A stretch of DNA of 64,000 nt from Deltaproteobacteria bacterium HGW-Deltaproteobacteria-2 (GTDB lineage Bacteria; Desulfobacterota; Syntrophia; Syntrophales; Smithellaceae), in assembly GCA_002840505.1 (NCBI GenBank), contig PHBC01000003.1:95412-159411 (forward strand), written 5' to 3'. A program made the translations under genes and the position numbers. Under the pieces are notes generated by a model that searched no databases, had not been told where the DNA came from, and saw only the letters and a list, made by a program, of their open reading frames with translations. Positions 9,938 to 17,735 of this stretch are shown piece by piece. Every line of letters starts with the position of its first letter. Positions within the stretch are counted from its first letter, which is position 1.

Positions 9938-10090
9938 CTTATGCTAAGCAAATTTTTTATTGAACATAAATACAATAATAAATACAACATCTAAGTAATT
10001 TTATGCTTCTTATTCCGGACAAAACTATGCATGAAACACAAATCGTATTTTAATGAAACACGACTCAATTAATATTTAGGAGATGAAACA

Positions 10091-12334
10091 ATGGAAGAAG
10101 ATAAGACAGATTTAAACATAACAATGAACTCATTATGGAACACTTTTCCTTCTGTAGCCAGTTTTGTTGACTTTAAAGAAACGGATCGTGAAGTTTCCGC
10201 ACGGGCGATTTCCCGGATTATTAAATTTGCACACAAAAACGGCATCATTGAAAAAGAAACTGAAAAAGCATTCATTGAATTTCTTGCCAGTAACAACAAG
10301 CCTGACATAGATAAACCGCTGCCTGAAGAATTGACTTTTTCCGATGTTATTGACGTCCTCTGTGGTAATTATTCTGTAAACTCGCTCATCACCCAGTTAG
10401 AAAAAATAACAAAAGAATTATCGTTGCCGATAATCAAAGCTTCAATGATTACAAGATTGAAAAGGAACTTTATACTGAATACTGCCAAAAAGCGCTCTTT
10501 GCTAAGGATTCTTGCGTACAGACTGGCCCAGAAGCGGCCCGATTTAAGCTGGAATTATGACATGCTGTGCAAAATAGCCGTCGGCTCGGCAAAAAAAGCT
10601 GATGATGCTAAAGAGAAGTCGGGAACAACCGTTACACTGCATCTTCAAGGGAAAGGTGAAATAATTACTCCGACGGATATAAACTGGCTGCGAATGGAAT
10701 TATCAAAGTGCATTGAGTACCTCAATCTTGCCGGTCATATTCACAATAAAAACATTATATCCAGCGGCGCGGCTTCTTTCAGCCTAAAGTTACCGAAAAA
10801 ACAAGGACCAGCGGAACAACCACGCCTCTATGACAGAGCTATACGCGACAGTTTAGCAATTGCTCATCAGATGGCTGTCCGATGGCTTCTTTCCGAATAC
10901 AGCAGCCCTCAAAAAAAGCTTGTTATTATTATTCATGCAGGATTGGTCGCCGAAACTAATCTGGTAGTACAACCACTTTTGGAAACAAAACTTACAGGGG
11001 AAACAGGTATCTACCTGACTGATTATGCCCGTTTATGCGCACGTGTTGCCGATGTTAAAGTCGGTTTTGAACGCTACAAGAATCACTCCATCGTCGATGA
11101 AAGTAATATTAACGATATTTGGACTGTCAAATATTTTATGTCTTACAACTATTATAACTATATTCCTTATCTGTTAGAAGAGAGGATGCTTCCTATAGAC
11201 AAAAACGAGCTATCTTATAATAAATTCCAGCAAGCCCTTTACTTTCCGGAAATGTTCTCGGAAAGCCCGTTTGAAGCACTCCGGACGTTGCAGCGCTTCC
11301 CCCATAGCAGCTTGCTGTTAATCGAGATTGCCAAGGTGCTCCGTGGCCGGCAGATGCTATATGAAGCCGACACAATTATTTCTAATATACTGTTGTCAGA
11401 TCCTCTTAATGTCATTGCCAGACACATGCGAATGCTTATTTATGAAAATATCGCTCACATGAATAGTGATTTTTTTATTTCCGAACGGGCATTTGAGCGA
11501 GCAATAGCTGAAAGTGAATTTATAATCAGGCGTTGCAATAACGATGAAATAAGCTGGAATGAAATAGGACTTCTCTATTATGGCAGAGCAAAAAAATATG
11601 TTAATTATCTTAGAGCAGATAATTTATCAAATGCGCAAAACATTCGTAAAGAAGATGTCTTAGATAATTTTCAAAAAGCAAAGGAATATTTTTTAAAAGG
11701 TTGGACTGCATCTCCAGCAGGCAAAGATGGGACCGCAATGTTTTACTATTTGTGTGCTCTCTGTTTCATTGAACTATTTTCTTCAGACGAAAAGCTTCTT
11801 GATAAAAAAGAATATGCTTTCCTTTCCGATAAGCATAATGTTTTTCAAAAAGTGGCTATCCGTTATTTTACTGAAATTGGCTGGTTAAGAAATTATGTTT
11901 CCGCAGAAGGGAACATAAATGAATCATCTCTATATGTTTTATTATTAGCATTAAAAAATATAGTTGCGCGGTTTGAAAATTCAATAATGGCAGAAAGCTA
12001 TCTTCCTTATGTCAAATATACGTGGTGTATTATTTTCTGGGATTTTGCTCCGTGTTTGACCATAGGAGCATGTAAGTATATTTTGGATTCATTAAATGAG
12101 GCGCGCATCAGAACAGAAAAACTTGTTGATGACAATATTTTTGTATATCAGATGTCAATCAATTATATTTCGCCGGAAAAATTTCTTTTACTGATTCAGG
12201 AAACCACTGATCTTGTCAACAAGTATGTTACGGCCGACGACTTGAAAAAAGACGATAACTCGCTCATCGATCAAAATAAATTTAAAGAAATGTCCAAAAC
12301 AAAACTTTTACTTTTGGAACTTGATCGGTATTAG
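10091..12334 (+). CDS. Orphan TPR-like cytoplasmic protein between inverted arms
   Basis: 747 residues with a clear AGGAG site 6-10 bases before the ATG. There is no signal peptide or membrane segment. I do not recognise the N-terminal about 380 residues; they are helical and Lys/Glu-rich, with a basic stretch TRLKRNF ... KKRSLLRILAYRLAQKRPDLSW. Residues about 390-600 contain helix pairs that read like degenerate TPR units (YEADTIISNILLSDPLN, NEIGLLYYGRAKKY, FQKAKEYFLKGWTASP). No transposase, integrase, nuclease or kinase motif is visible. The gene stands alone: the upstream neighbour is divergent and the T2SS operon starts 790 bases downstream. Its location between mirrored regulatory arms suggests either a regulator or scaffold for the flanking operons, or cargo of a mobile cassette. 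Function unknown. Confidence 0.8.
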   Translation: MEEDKTDLNITMNSLWNTFPSVASFVDFKETDREVSARAISRIIKFAHKNGIIEKETEKAFIEFLASNNKPDIDKPLPEELTFSDVIDVLCGNYSVNSLITQLEKITKELSLPIIKASMITRLKRNFILNTAKKRSLLRILAYRLAQKRPDLSWNYDMLCKIAVGSAKKADDAKEKSGTTVTLHLQGKGEIITPTDINWLRMELSKCIEYLNLAGHIHNKNIISSGAASFSLKLPKKQGPAEQPRLYDRAIRDSLAIAHQMAVRWLLSEYSSPQKKLVIIIHAGLVAETNLVVQPLLETKLTGETGIYLTDYARLCARVADVKVGFERYKNHSIVDESNINDIWTVKYFMSYNYYNYIPYLLEERMLPIDKNELSYNKFQQALYFPEMFSESPFEALRTLQRFPHSSLLLIEIAKVLRGRQMLYEADTIISNILLSDPLNVIARHMRMLIYENIAHMNSDFFISERAFERAIAESEFIIRRCNNDEISWNEIGLLYYGRAKKYVNYLRADNLSNAQNIRKEDVLDNFQKAKEYFLKGWTASPAGKDGTAMFYYLCALCFIELFSSDEKLLDKKEYAFLSDKHNVFQKVAIRYFTEIGWLRNYVSAEGNINESSLYVLLLALKNIVARFENSIMAESYLPYVKYTWCIIFWDFAPCLTIGACKYILDSLNEARIRTEKLVDDNIFVYQMSINYISPEKFLLLIQETTDLVNKYVTADDLKKDDNSLIDQNKFKEMSKTKLLLLELDRY

Positions 12335-12358
12335 GTATAAACGCTTTGACAGGTATTT

Positions 12359-12391
12359 GAAGCTTTCCGCGGCATGCCGCGCAAAATCTTC
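12359..12391 (+). terminator. GC-rich stem-loop after the orphan gene
   Basis: GAAGCTTT/CGCGGCA pairs with TGCCGCG/AAAATCTTC around a GCGGCATGCCGC centre (12369-12380), 25 bases after the stop. There is no T-run behind it, so it may be a weak terminator or a repeat rather than a classical intrinsic terminator. Confidence 0.35.
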
Positions 12392-12557
12392 GATTTGGGG
12401 GAATTTCACCTCCTCAATACTCATTTACTCATATTTCATTAAAATTCGATTTATGTTTCATTTATCGCTTTCTTGATATCAAGAGGCATAAATACACTAA
12501 TACACTGTTTATATTATTGTTTTTATATTTATCAAAAATATATTTGGCATAAGCAGG

Positions 12558-12602
12558 ATGAAACAAAATTCTATTTCATCTTGAAATAGAATTTTGTTTC
12601 AT
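12558..12602. promoter_or_regulatory. Perfect 21-base palindrome in the right arm
   Basis: Arms at 12558-12578 and 12582-12602 are perfect complements (ATGAAACAAAATTC ... then ATTTCA, loop TCT). It sits 14 bases upstream of the right outward -35 box. Likely roles are an operator for a dimeric regulator or a structured transcript end. The left arm holds a degenerate version in the same position. Confidence 0.55.
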
Positions 12603-12615
12603 GTTTGATTTGATA

Positions 12616-12642
12616 TTGACAATGTTTTTACTTTTCTATAAT
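12616..12642 (+). promoter_or_regulatory. Outward-facing promoter-like sequence in the right arm
   Basis: Perfect TTGACA (12616-12621) and perfect TATAAT (12637-12642) with a 15-base spacer, identical in architecture to the left arm. It points to gspG, giving an untranslated leader of about 470 bases. It is the best promoter candidate for the type II secretion operon. Confidence 0.5.
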
Positions 12643-13122
12643 TGTATTCAACATTAATTTTTAGATGCACCCTTTTCAAGTTTTAAGCAGCACAAATTGA
12701 CAAAATAATTCATGCTGAATTTATCAGGCATTATAATAGGTGTGTAATTTGTGCCGAAAACATAATTAAATATAATTTTGAAATTATTGTTAGAAATGTT
12801 GAGCGAGCTTTTTAGTACCAGACACCGAACTCCCAAGAAGAGAAGTTAGATTCATATTTGATGCGTTTTGAAAATTATTTCGAATGCGGAAGGAAAAGTT
12901 TTATCAAGAATAATTTAGAAAATATTTTATTTAATAATTCTAGCTTGTTGTTACAAAATCTTATTTTAAAATATTGCCGGTTTTGTACGATTGTTCTTGA
13001 ATATTATTTTATGCACATAATTATACCGCACTACCCGCAATCCAGATAGCAGTGGGTTAGTTTAATCCTGACATCATGAATATATAAGAAAGTCACCTGC
13101 AAAGATCATGAAAGGATATTTT

Positions 13123-13551
13123 ATGAGTGCAGCACTAAAGAAAAGCCAAGATGAAAAAGGTTTTACTTTAATTGAAATTCTCGTTGTAATGGTGATTATC
13201 ACTCTGCTTGCCTCTTTAGTAGCGCCAAGACTTTTTCCGAAATTAGGCAAAGGAAAACAATCCGCAGCAAAAGCACAAATTGAATTACTTGAACAGGGCT
13301 TGGATCAATTTCGACTCGACACATCAAGATATCCGACAACGCAGGAAGGACTAAGTGTTTTAGTAACCAATCAAAATATTGAAAATTGGGATGGCCCTTA
13401 TTTAAAGAAAGGACTTCCAAATGATCCATGGGGTAAACCGTTCAATTATCAATGTCCCGGTACTCATGGTGAATATGATTTATTTTCGTACGGCAGGGAC
13501 AGCATTACCGGAGGAGAAAGTGAAGATAAAGATGTTGTAAGCTGGGAATAA
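13123..13551 (+). CDS. gspG: Type II secretion major pseudopilin GspG
   Basis: 142 residues from the ATG at 13123, chosen because AAAGGA lies 6 bases upstream; an in-frame ATG at 13108 has no such site. The prepilin signature KGFTLIEILVVMVI is present, with Gly at -1 for cleavage and Glu at +5. The C-terminal domain carries the GspG hallmarks YPTTQEGL, GLPNDPWG and the calcium-site-like tail EYDLFSYGRD. It forms the body of the periplasmic pseudopilus that pushes substrates through the secretin. First gene of the cluster; gspD follows 23 bases later. Confidence 0.95.
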   Translation: MSAALKKSQDEKGFTLIEILVVMVIITLLASLVAPRLFPKLGKGKQSAAKAQIELLEQGLDQFRLDTSRYPTTQEGLSVLVTNQNIENWDGPYLKKGLPNDPWGKPFNYQCPGTHGEYDLFSYGRDSITGGESEDKDVVSWE

Positions 13552-13574
13552 CAGAAACATTAAGGACGGTATTT

Positions 13575-15686
13575 GTGCGAAAATTCATAACAATAATTTC
13601 TGCTCTGTTTCTTCTTTCGATAATTGTTTATGCGGAAAATGTAGAAATAAAAGAAGGTGTTCAGAAAAATGACTCAGTCACTTCTGTAAGTAATGCTCCC
13701 TTCACACCTGCGTTACAAAACGCCGGATTACCGGAAATAAAACAAATCCAACTTGAAAAAGAATCTAACAAGACACAACCCCCAAAAGAGCAACAGATAC
13801 AATCTTTAAAACCAATATTTCCTCCAGCGACACAACCTAAAGTACCGCAAAATCATGATAATAAAGTTTCTCCCGGCAATTTGCCTGCTCCTGATGAAAA
13901 GAAATCATCTTCAGATAAAGCACCGGCTACTTCGACAACAGATGCTAAACCAATGACGTCTGCCCCGCCGAATACTACAACCAATAAAACATCAGCTTCC
14001 AATGGGCATATCAGTTTAAACTTTGATGATGCTGACATTTATTCGGTTATTCAAACGGTTTTTAGTGAAATATTGAGAGTAAATTATATTATCGAGCCGA
14101 AAGTAAAAGGCAGAGTTACCTTCAGGTCTGTTGCGCCTATTCCGAAAGATAATGTATTGCCTGTGGTGGAAGTTATTCTGCGTCTTAACGGAGTGGCTGT
14201 AATAGAGGAAAACAGTCTTTACCGTATTATACCGATAGGAGATCTGGCGCGTGAACCTTCGGCCATCAATATCGGCAGAGATGCGGAGAAAGTTGAAATT
14301 AAAGGAAAGGCACTATTGCAGGTTGTGCCTGTTGAACATGTGCAATCATCGGAAATAGTAAAATTAATTACTCCGTTTGTATCGGCTAATGCTGTAATTG
14401 TAGATATCCCCAAAACAAACCATATTATCGTTGTAGATACGGACGCCAATGTCAAACGTCTTCTACAATTGGTAACTATCTTTGATTCTGAGCAACAAAA
14501 GAATAAAGGGCCGCAGGTTTTTGTTCATCATATTCAAAATGGCAACGCCAAGGATATAGGCGCTTTGCTTCAACAGATATTTTTAGGCTCCAAATCTCCG
14601 GGACAAACAACTGCGAGTAGTGTGTCAGTGTCAACAACTTCACCAGCATCCCCTTCCTCGTCTGCAACCCCGCCACGGCCGCATTTGCAGGGAATGGCAA
14701 ATAAGGGCGGGGCAGATATTTTAGTTTCCGATCTGGTTAAAATATATGCCGATGAAATCATGAACGCGATTATTATTTTAGGTACGCCCGAAGATTACGA
14801 AGTTATAAAAGGAACTATCGCCAAGCTCGATATTGTTCCCCGGCAGGTTTTGATTGAAGGAACCATAGCCCAGCTCCAGCTGACTGATAAATTGAGTTTG
14901 GGGCTGGCCTGGTCGCTTCAAACCAATATGTTTAATATGAATCCGGTCTCAATATCTTTCAATCCCTCTCAATTAAGCAGCGATACTTCAAAGACTTCCG
15001 GCCTTTCTCTAATCGGCATTGATTCGGGCGGATCGGTAAGAGCTGTCATCAATGCATTAGCTTCGAAATCCAAGGCAAAACTATTAGCTTCGCCGCATAT
15101 TATGGTTTCCGATAATCGGGAGGCAAGAATACAAGTCGGACAGCAAGTGCCGCTCGTAACATCAGAAACATATGGCAGCGCAGGGAGCACCTCTGTGCCA
15201 ATTAGAACTATTCAGTATAAAGATATTGGAATGATTCTTAAGGTTAAACCGCAGATTAATGACAGCGGCCTGGTCGCCCTGCAGATATCGCAGGAGGTTT
15301 CCACGTATTCGAAGGATACTCTTTATGCGGATGAAACACAAATAATTCTAAATAAAACTGAGGCGTCAACCAATCTTGTGGTGCAGGATGGACAAACAAT
15401 AGTTATCGGTGGACTAATCAGGGAAGATGATTCCAAAGCAAGAGGGGGAATTCCTTTGTTGAGCAGAATTCCGATACTGGGCTATTTATTCGGCAATACG
15501 GAGAATGAAGCCCTGCGAACCGAATTGGTAATTCTGCTGACACCGCATGTAGTTAAAAATCAACAGGAAGCCAAGGCCATTACAAATAAATTTGCCGATA
15601 AAGTAACTGATGAAAAAATGAACATGGAAGTTAAAAAAAGCCTTCAAGTAAAAGCGGGAGGGTCTGAGAAAGAAGTTCAGAAATAA
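13575..15686 (+). CDS. gspD: Type II secretion secretin GspD
   Basis: 703 residues with a GTG start behind AAGGACGG. Signal peptide (MRKFITIISALFLLSIIVYA), then a Pro/Ser/Thr/Lys-rich linker to about residue 140. An N0 domain (SLNFDDADIYSVIQTVF) about 146-230 is followed by N1/N2 domains about 240-420, with a low-complexity Ser/Thr/Pro insert near 345-370. The secretin domain about 470-670 includes VPLVTSETYGS and the VIGGLIREDDSK-GGIPLLSRIPILG signature. It forms the outer-membrane gate. The N-terminal linker is longer than in most GspD proteins. A 534-base repeat-rich spacer separates it from gspE. Confidence 0.95.
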   Translation: MRKFITIISALFLLSIIVYAENVEIKEGVQKNDSVTSVSNAPFTPALQNAGLPEIKQIQLEKESNKTQPPKEQQIQSLKPIFPPATQPKVPQNHDNKVSPGNLPAPDEKKSSSDKAPATSTTDAKPMTSAPPNTTTNKTSASNGHISLNFDDADIYSVIQTVFSEILRVNYIIEPKVKGRVTFRSVAPIPKDNVLPVVEVILRLNGVAVIEENSLYRIIPIGDLAREPSAINIGRDAEKVEIKGKALLQVVPVEHVQSSEIVKLITPFVSANAVIVDIPKTNHIIVVDTDANVKRLLQLVTIFDSEQQKNKGPQVFVHHIQNGNAKDIGALLQQIFLGSKSPGQTTASSVSVSTTSPASPSSSATPPRPHLQGMANKGGADILVSDLVKIYADEIMNAIIILGTPEDYEVIKGTIAKLDIVPRQVLIEGTIAQLQLTDKLSLGLAWSLQTNMFNMNPVSISFNPSQLSSDTSKTSGLSLIGIDSGGSVRAVINALASKSKAKLLASPHIMVSDNREARIQVGQQVPLVTSETYGSAGSTSVPIRTIQYKDIGMILKVKPQINDSGLVALQISQEVSTYSKDTLYADETQIILNKTEASTNLVVQDGQTIVIGGLIREDDSKARGGIPLLSRIPILGYLFGNTENEALRTELVILLTPHVVKNQQEAKAITNKFADKVTDEKMNMEVKKSLQVKAGGSEKEVQK

Positions 15687-16220
15687 TATCTGAGTCAATA
15701 AGGGACAAGCGAAGTCCGGCGAATGCCGGAGGTCACGTAGCAAGTCGTAAGGAAAGAAGTTATTAACAGTCTTATAATAGTAACGACATTTGACATGTTC
15801 CCGTCGGAGTCGTCACCCCGTCGCATGCCGGGGTCCAGTTTAAATAATACTGGATTCCGGCCTTCGCCGGAATGACCAATGTAAAGACTATTATGCGACA
15901 ATTAATAATAGAATAGTACAGAGTAGAAAGCGTTAGCCCGGCGCATGATACTGTGTCGTAATTAATTTTCGTGTAATTATGTATTTTATGTGTCCCCCGC
16001 TGGCGGGGGATTAAGGGGGGGGGGGGGGTGGACGTGTTAGGGTAGTCGTAATTTCCATCCATGTTACAGGCTTCCACCTCCGTCACTACGTGACACCTCC
16101 GCCAGCGGAGGACATTAAATGTATTTATTATTGCGACACAGCCTCACATGCCGGGTGACACCTCTCCAGGCATACGCCGGACTAGACGCGCCAGCGGAGG
16201 ATACGCACATTATATAGATT
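15687..16220. repeat. Repeat-rich gspD-gspE spacer
   Basis: No gene is seen. It contains a stack of palindromic repeats: TCCGGCGAATGCCGGA (15715-15730, also present inverted at 46299-46316); a bipartite element 15811-15876 in which CACCCCGTCGCATGCCGGGGT and TTCCGGCCTTCGCCGGAA form two stems; CCCCCGCTGGCGGGGG (15994-16009); a run of 14 G (16015-16028); and CCTCCGCCAGCGGAGG (16096-16111) with a partial copy near 16189. These look like REP-type dispersed elements. They could attenuate transcription inside the secretion operon, or gspE may use its own promoter. Confidence 0.7.
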
Positions 16221-17735
16221 ATGCAGAATATAAAATATTTAGAACCGGAAAATTTCCCCAAAGTCCCCTTCGTTCTGGAAACGCTCTCCGCGCGTTTCAT
16301 CCGCGAAAAAAAAATCGTTCCGCTGGAATTTAAACAAAACACTTTGAAAATTGTCATGGCCGATCCGGATAACCAGGAGGTTATTGACGCACTGAAGGTT
16401 GCAGTTTCTCATGATATAGAAATCTATTCCAGCAATCTGAAAGCAATCGAAGAATATATCGAAAAATTCTATACACAGGAAATTCAGGATATAGGTAAAC
16501 TGATCGAAAACATTGAAGATGATTCCCTCCAATTTATTCATGAAGACGACGACGTAGGTCATCTGCAGGATCTTGCTTCGGAAGCGCCGATCATCAGATT
16601 GGTCAATATGTTAGTTACCCGGGCGGTAGAAAGTAGAGCCAGTGATATTCATATTGAACCTTATGCCGATGAACTGAAAGTGAGATATCGCATTGATGGT
16701 GTTCTTCACGATATCGAGTTAATACCCAAAAAACTGCAAGCCGCAATTTTCTCCCGCATAAAAATCATGGCGAAGCTCAATATCGCCGAGAGGCGTCTGC
16801 CGCAGGACGGGCGCATAAAATTAAAAGTGGGAGGATCGGAAATAGATATCCGTGTTTCCAGTGTGCCGGTTTTATACGGGGAAAGCCTTGTTATGCGTCT
16901 GCTACACCAGGAAGGCATTCTAATCGATATGGAGCAAATGGGCTTTCCCACCGACACCCTTCTGACTTTCAATAACATAATAAAAAATACCAACGGCATC
17001 ATTCTGGTTACCGGCCCGACTGGAAGCGGAAAAACAACTACGCTCTATGGCGCGTTGGACAAGATAAATTCTTCTGACAGGAAGATAATCACTGTAGAAG
17101 ATCCTATTGAATACCATCTCAAAGGAATTAATCAAATACAGGTTAAGCCGCAAATCGGGCTGGATTTTCCCAATATACTGCGCCATATCGTCAGGCAGGA
17201 CCCTGATGTCATAATGATCGGTGAAATCCGTGATCTGGAGACAGCGGAAATAGCTATTCAATCCGCCTTAACCGGCCACCTTGTTTTTTCAACATTACAC
17301 ACTAACGATGCGCCGACGGCGATTACCCGCCTGATCGATATCGGTGTGCAAAGTTATCTTCTGGCTGCGACAATTCGCGGCATTCTCGCCCAACGCCTGG
17401 TGCGGATAATATGTCCGGATTGCGCCGAATTTGATGAAACGGCGACCAATGATGAAAGAACGAATATAAAATGCGGGCCGGACATTAAATTATTCAAAGG
17501 CAGAGGATGCGAAAAGTGCGCGCATACGGGGTTTTACGGCCGGTCGGGCATTTACGAGCTTCTGGAGGTTGATAATTCGATTCACCAGTTGATTATTAAA
17601 AATGCCGATGCCCGTCAAATTCGCGAAAAAGCAAAAGAAAACGGAATGCGTACTTTACTGGAAGACGGTTGGCTAAAAATAAAAGCCGGTCAGACAACGG
17701 TTAATGAAGTATTCAGAGTTACTCAGGAGATTTAA
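16221..17735 (+). CDS. gspE: Type II secretion ATPase GspE
   Basis: 504 residues. N1E/N2E domains come first (residues 1-150, VMADPDNQEVIDAL). The AAA-type core follows: Asp box region, Walker A GPTGSGKTT at about 265-273, Walker B-like DVIMIGEIRD, and the His box TLHTND. A four-Cys zinc knuckle (CPDC at about 397, CEKC at about 431) is typical of GspE. It powers pseudopilus assembly at the inner-membrane platform. The ATG has no good ribosome binding site, because the upstream repeats end almost at the start codon; the GGAGGA of the last repeat is about 20 bases away. Confidence 0.95.
   Translation: MQNIKYLEPENFPKVPFVLETLSARFIREKKIVPLEFKQNTLKIVMADPDNQEVIDALKVAVSHDIEIYSSNLKAIEEYIEKFYTQEIQDIGKLIENIEDDSLQFIHEDDDVGHLQDLASEAPIIRLVNMLVTRAVESRASDIHIEPYADELKVRYRIDGVLHDIELIPKKLQAAIFSRIKIMAKLNIAERRLPQDGRIKLKVGGSEIDIRVSSVPVLYGESLVMRLLHQEGILIDMEQMGFPTDTLLTFNNIIKNTNGIILVTGPTGSGKTTTLYGALDKINSSDRKIITVEDPIEYHLKGINQIQVKPQIGLDFPNILRHIVRQDPDVIMIGEIRDLETAEIAIQSALTGHLVFSTLHTNDAPTAITRLIDIGVQSYLLAATIRGILAQRLVRIICPDCAEFDETATNDERTNIKCGPDIKLFKGRGCEKCAHTGFYGRSGIYELLEVDNSIHQLIIKNADARQIREKAKENGMRTLLEDGWLKIKAGQTTVNEVFRVTQEI

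Larger units (their letters stand above)
9668..10090 (+). repeat. Left inverted arm (bidirectional regulatory region)
   Basis: This 5' flank of the orphan gene is homologous, in inverted orientation, to 12401-12897. Shared blocks from outside inward: ACTTTTCCT; ATGAATCTAAC; CTGGTACTAAAAA; CTCGCTCAA; AATTTGTGCTGCTT; GAATACAATTATAGAAAA; CATGAAACA; ATTTCAAGATGAAATA; CTGCTTATGC (here TTGCTTATGC); AATTTTAATGAAA (here TATTTTAATGAAA); and AGGAG just before the start codon. Hand alignment gives roughly three quarters identity with several gaps. It also fills most of the 546 bases between the RHS gene and the orphan gene; the remainder (9545-9667) shows nothing else. Confidence 0.75.
12401..12897 (-). 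repeat. Right inverted arm (second copy of the bidirectional regulatory region)
   Basis: The reverse complement follows the left arm from its outer ACTTTTCCT to the inner ATTGAGGAGGTGAAA, which matches the Shine-Dalgarno and leader of the orphan gene (ATTTAGGAGATGAAA) but is not followed by a start codon. This arm has an extra about 70-base insertion (roughly 12690-12780) with its own GCACAAATT/AATTTGTGC inverted repeat. It fills most of the spacer between the orphan gene and gspG. The rest of that spacer (12898-13122) shows no other feature. Confidence 0.75.

Noticed and set aside
9935-9958. TTGCTTA-TGC-TAAGCAA followed by six T as an intrinsic terminator in the left arm
   Set aside because: The stem is short and AT-rich, it is not preserved in the right arm, and no transcript is expected to end there except a hypothetical inward one.
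9668-12897. Group II intron, retron or IS element as explanation of the inverted arms
   Set aside because: No reverse transcriptase, DDE/HUH transposase or tyrosine/serine recombinase motif is present in the central protein, and no clear target duplication was found at the outer ends. A new cassette type remains open.
12650-13100. c-di-GMP riboswitch in the long gspG leader
   Set aside because: I looked for the conserved GEMM core motifs and did not find them. The only conserved blocks are those shared with the left arm.
15772-16086. 104-codon minus-strand frame between gspD and gspE
   Set aside because: It is made of palindromic repeats and the poly-G run, with no ribosome site or protein character.
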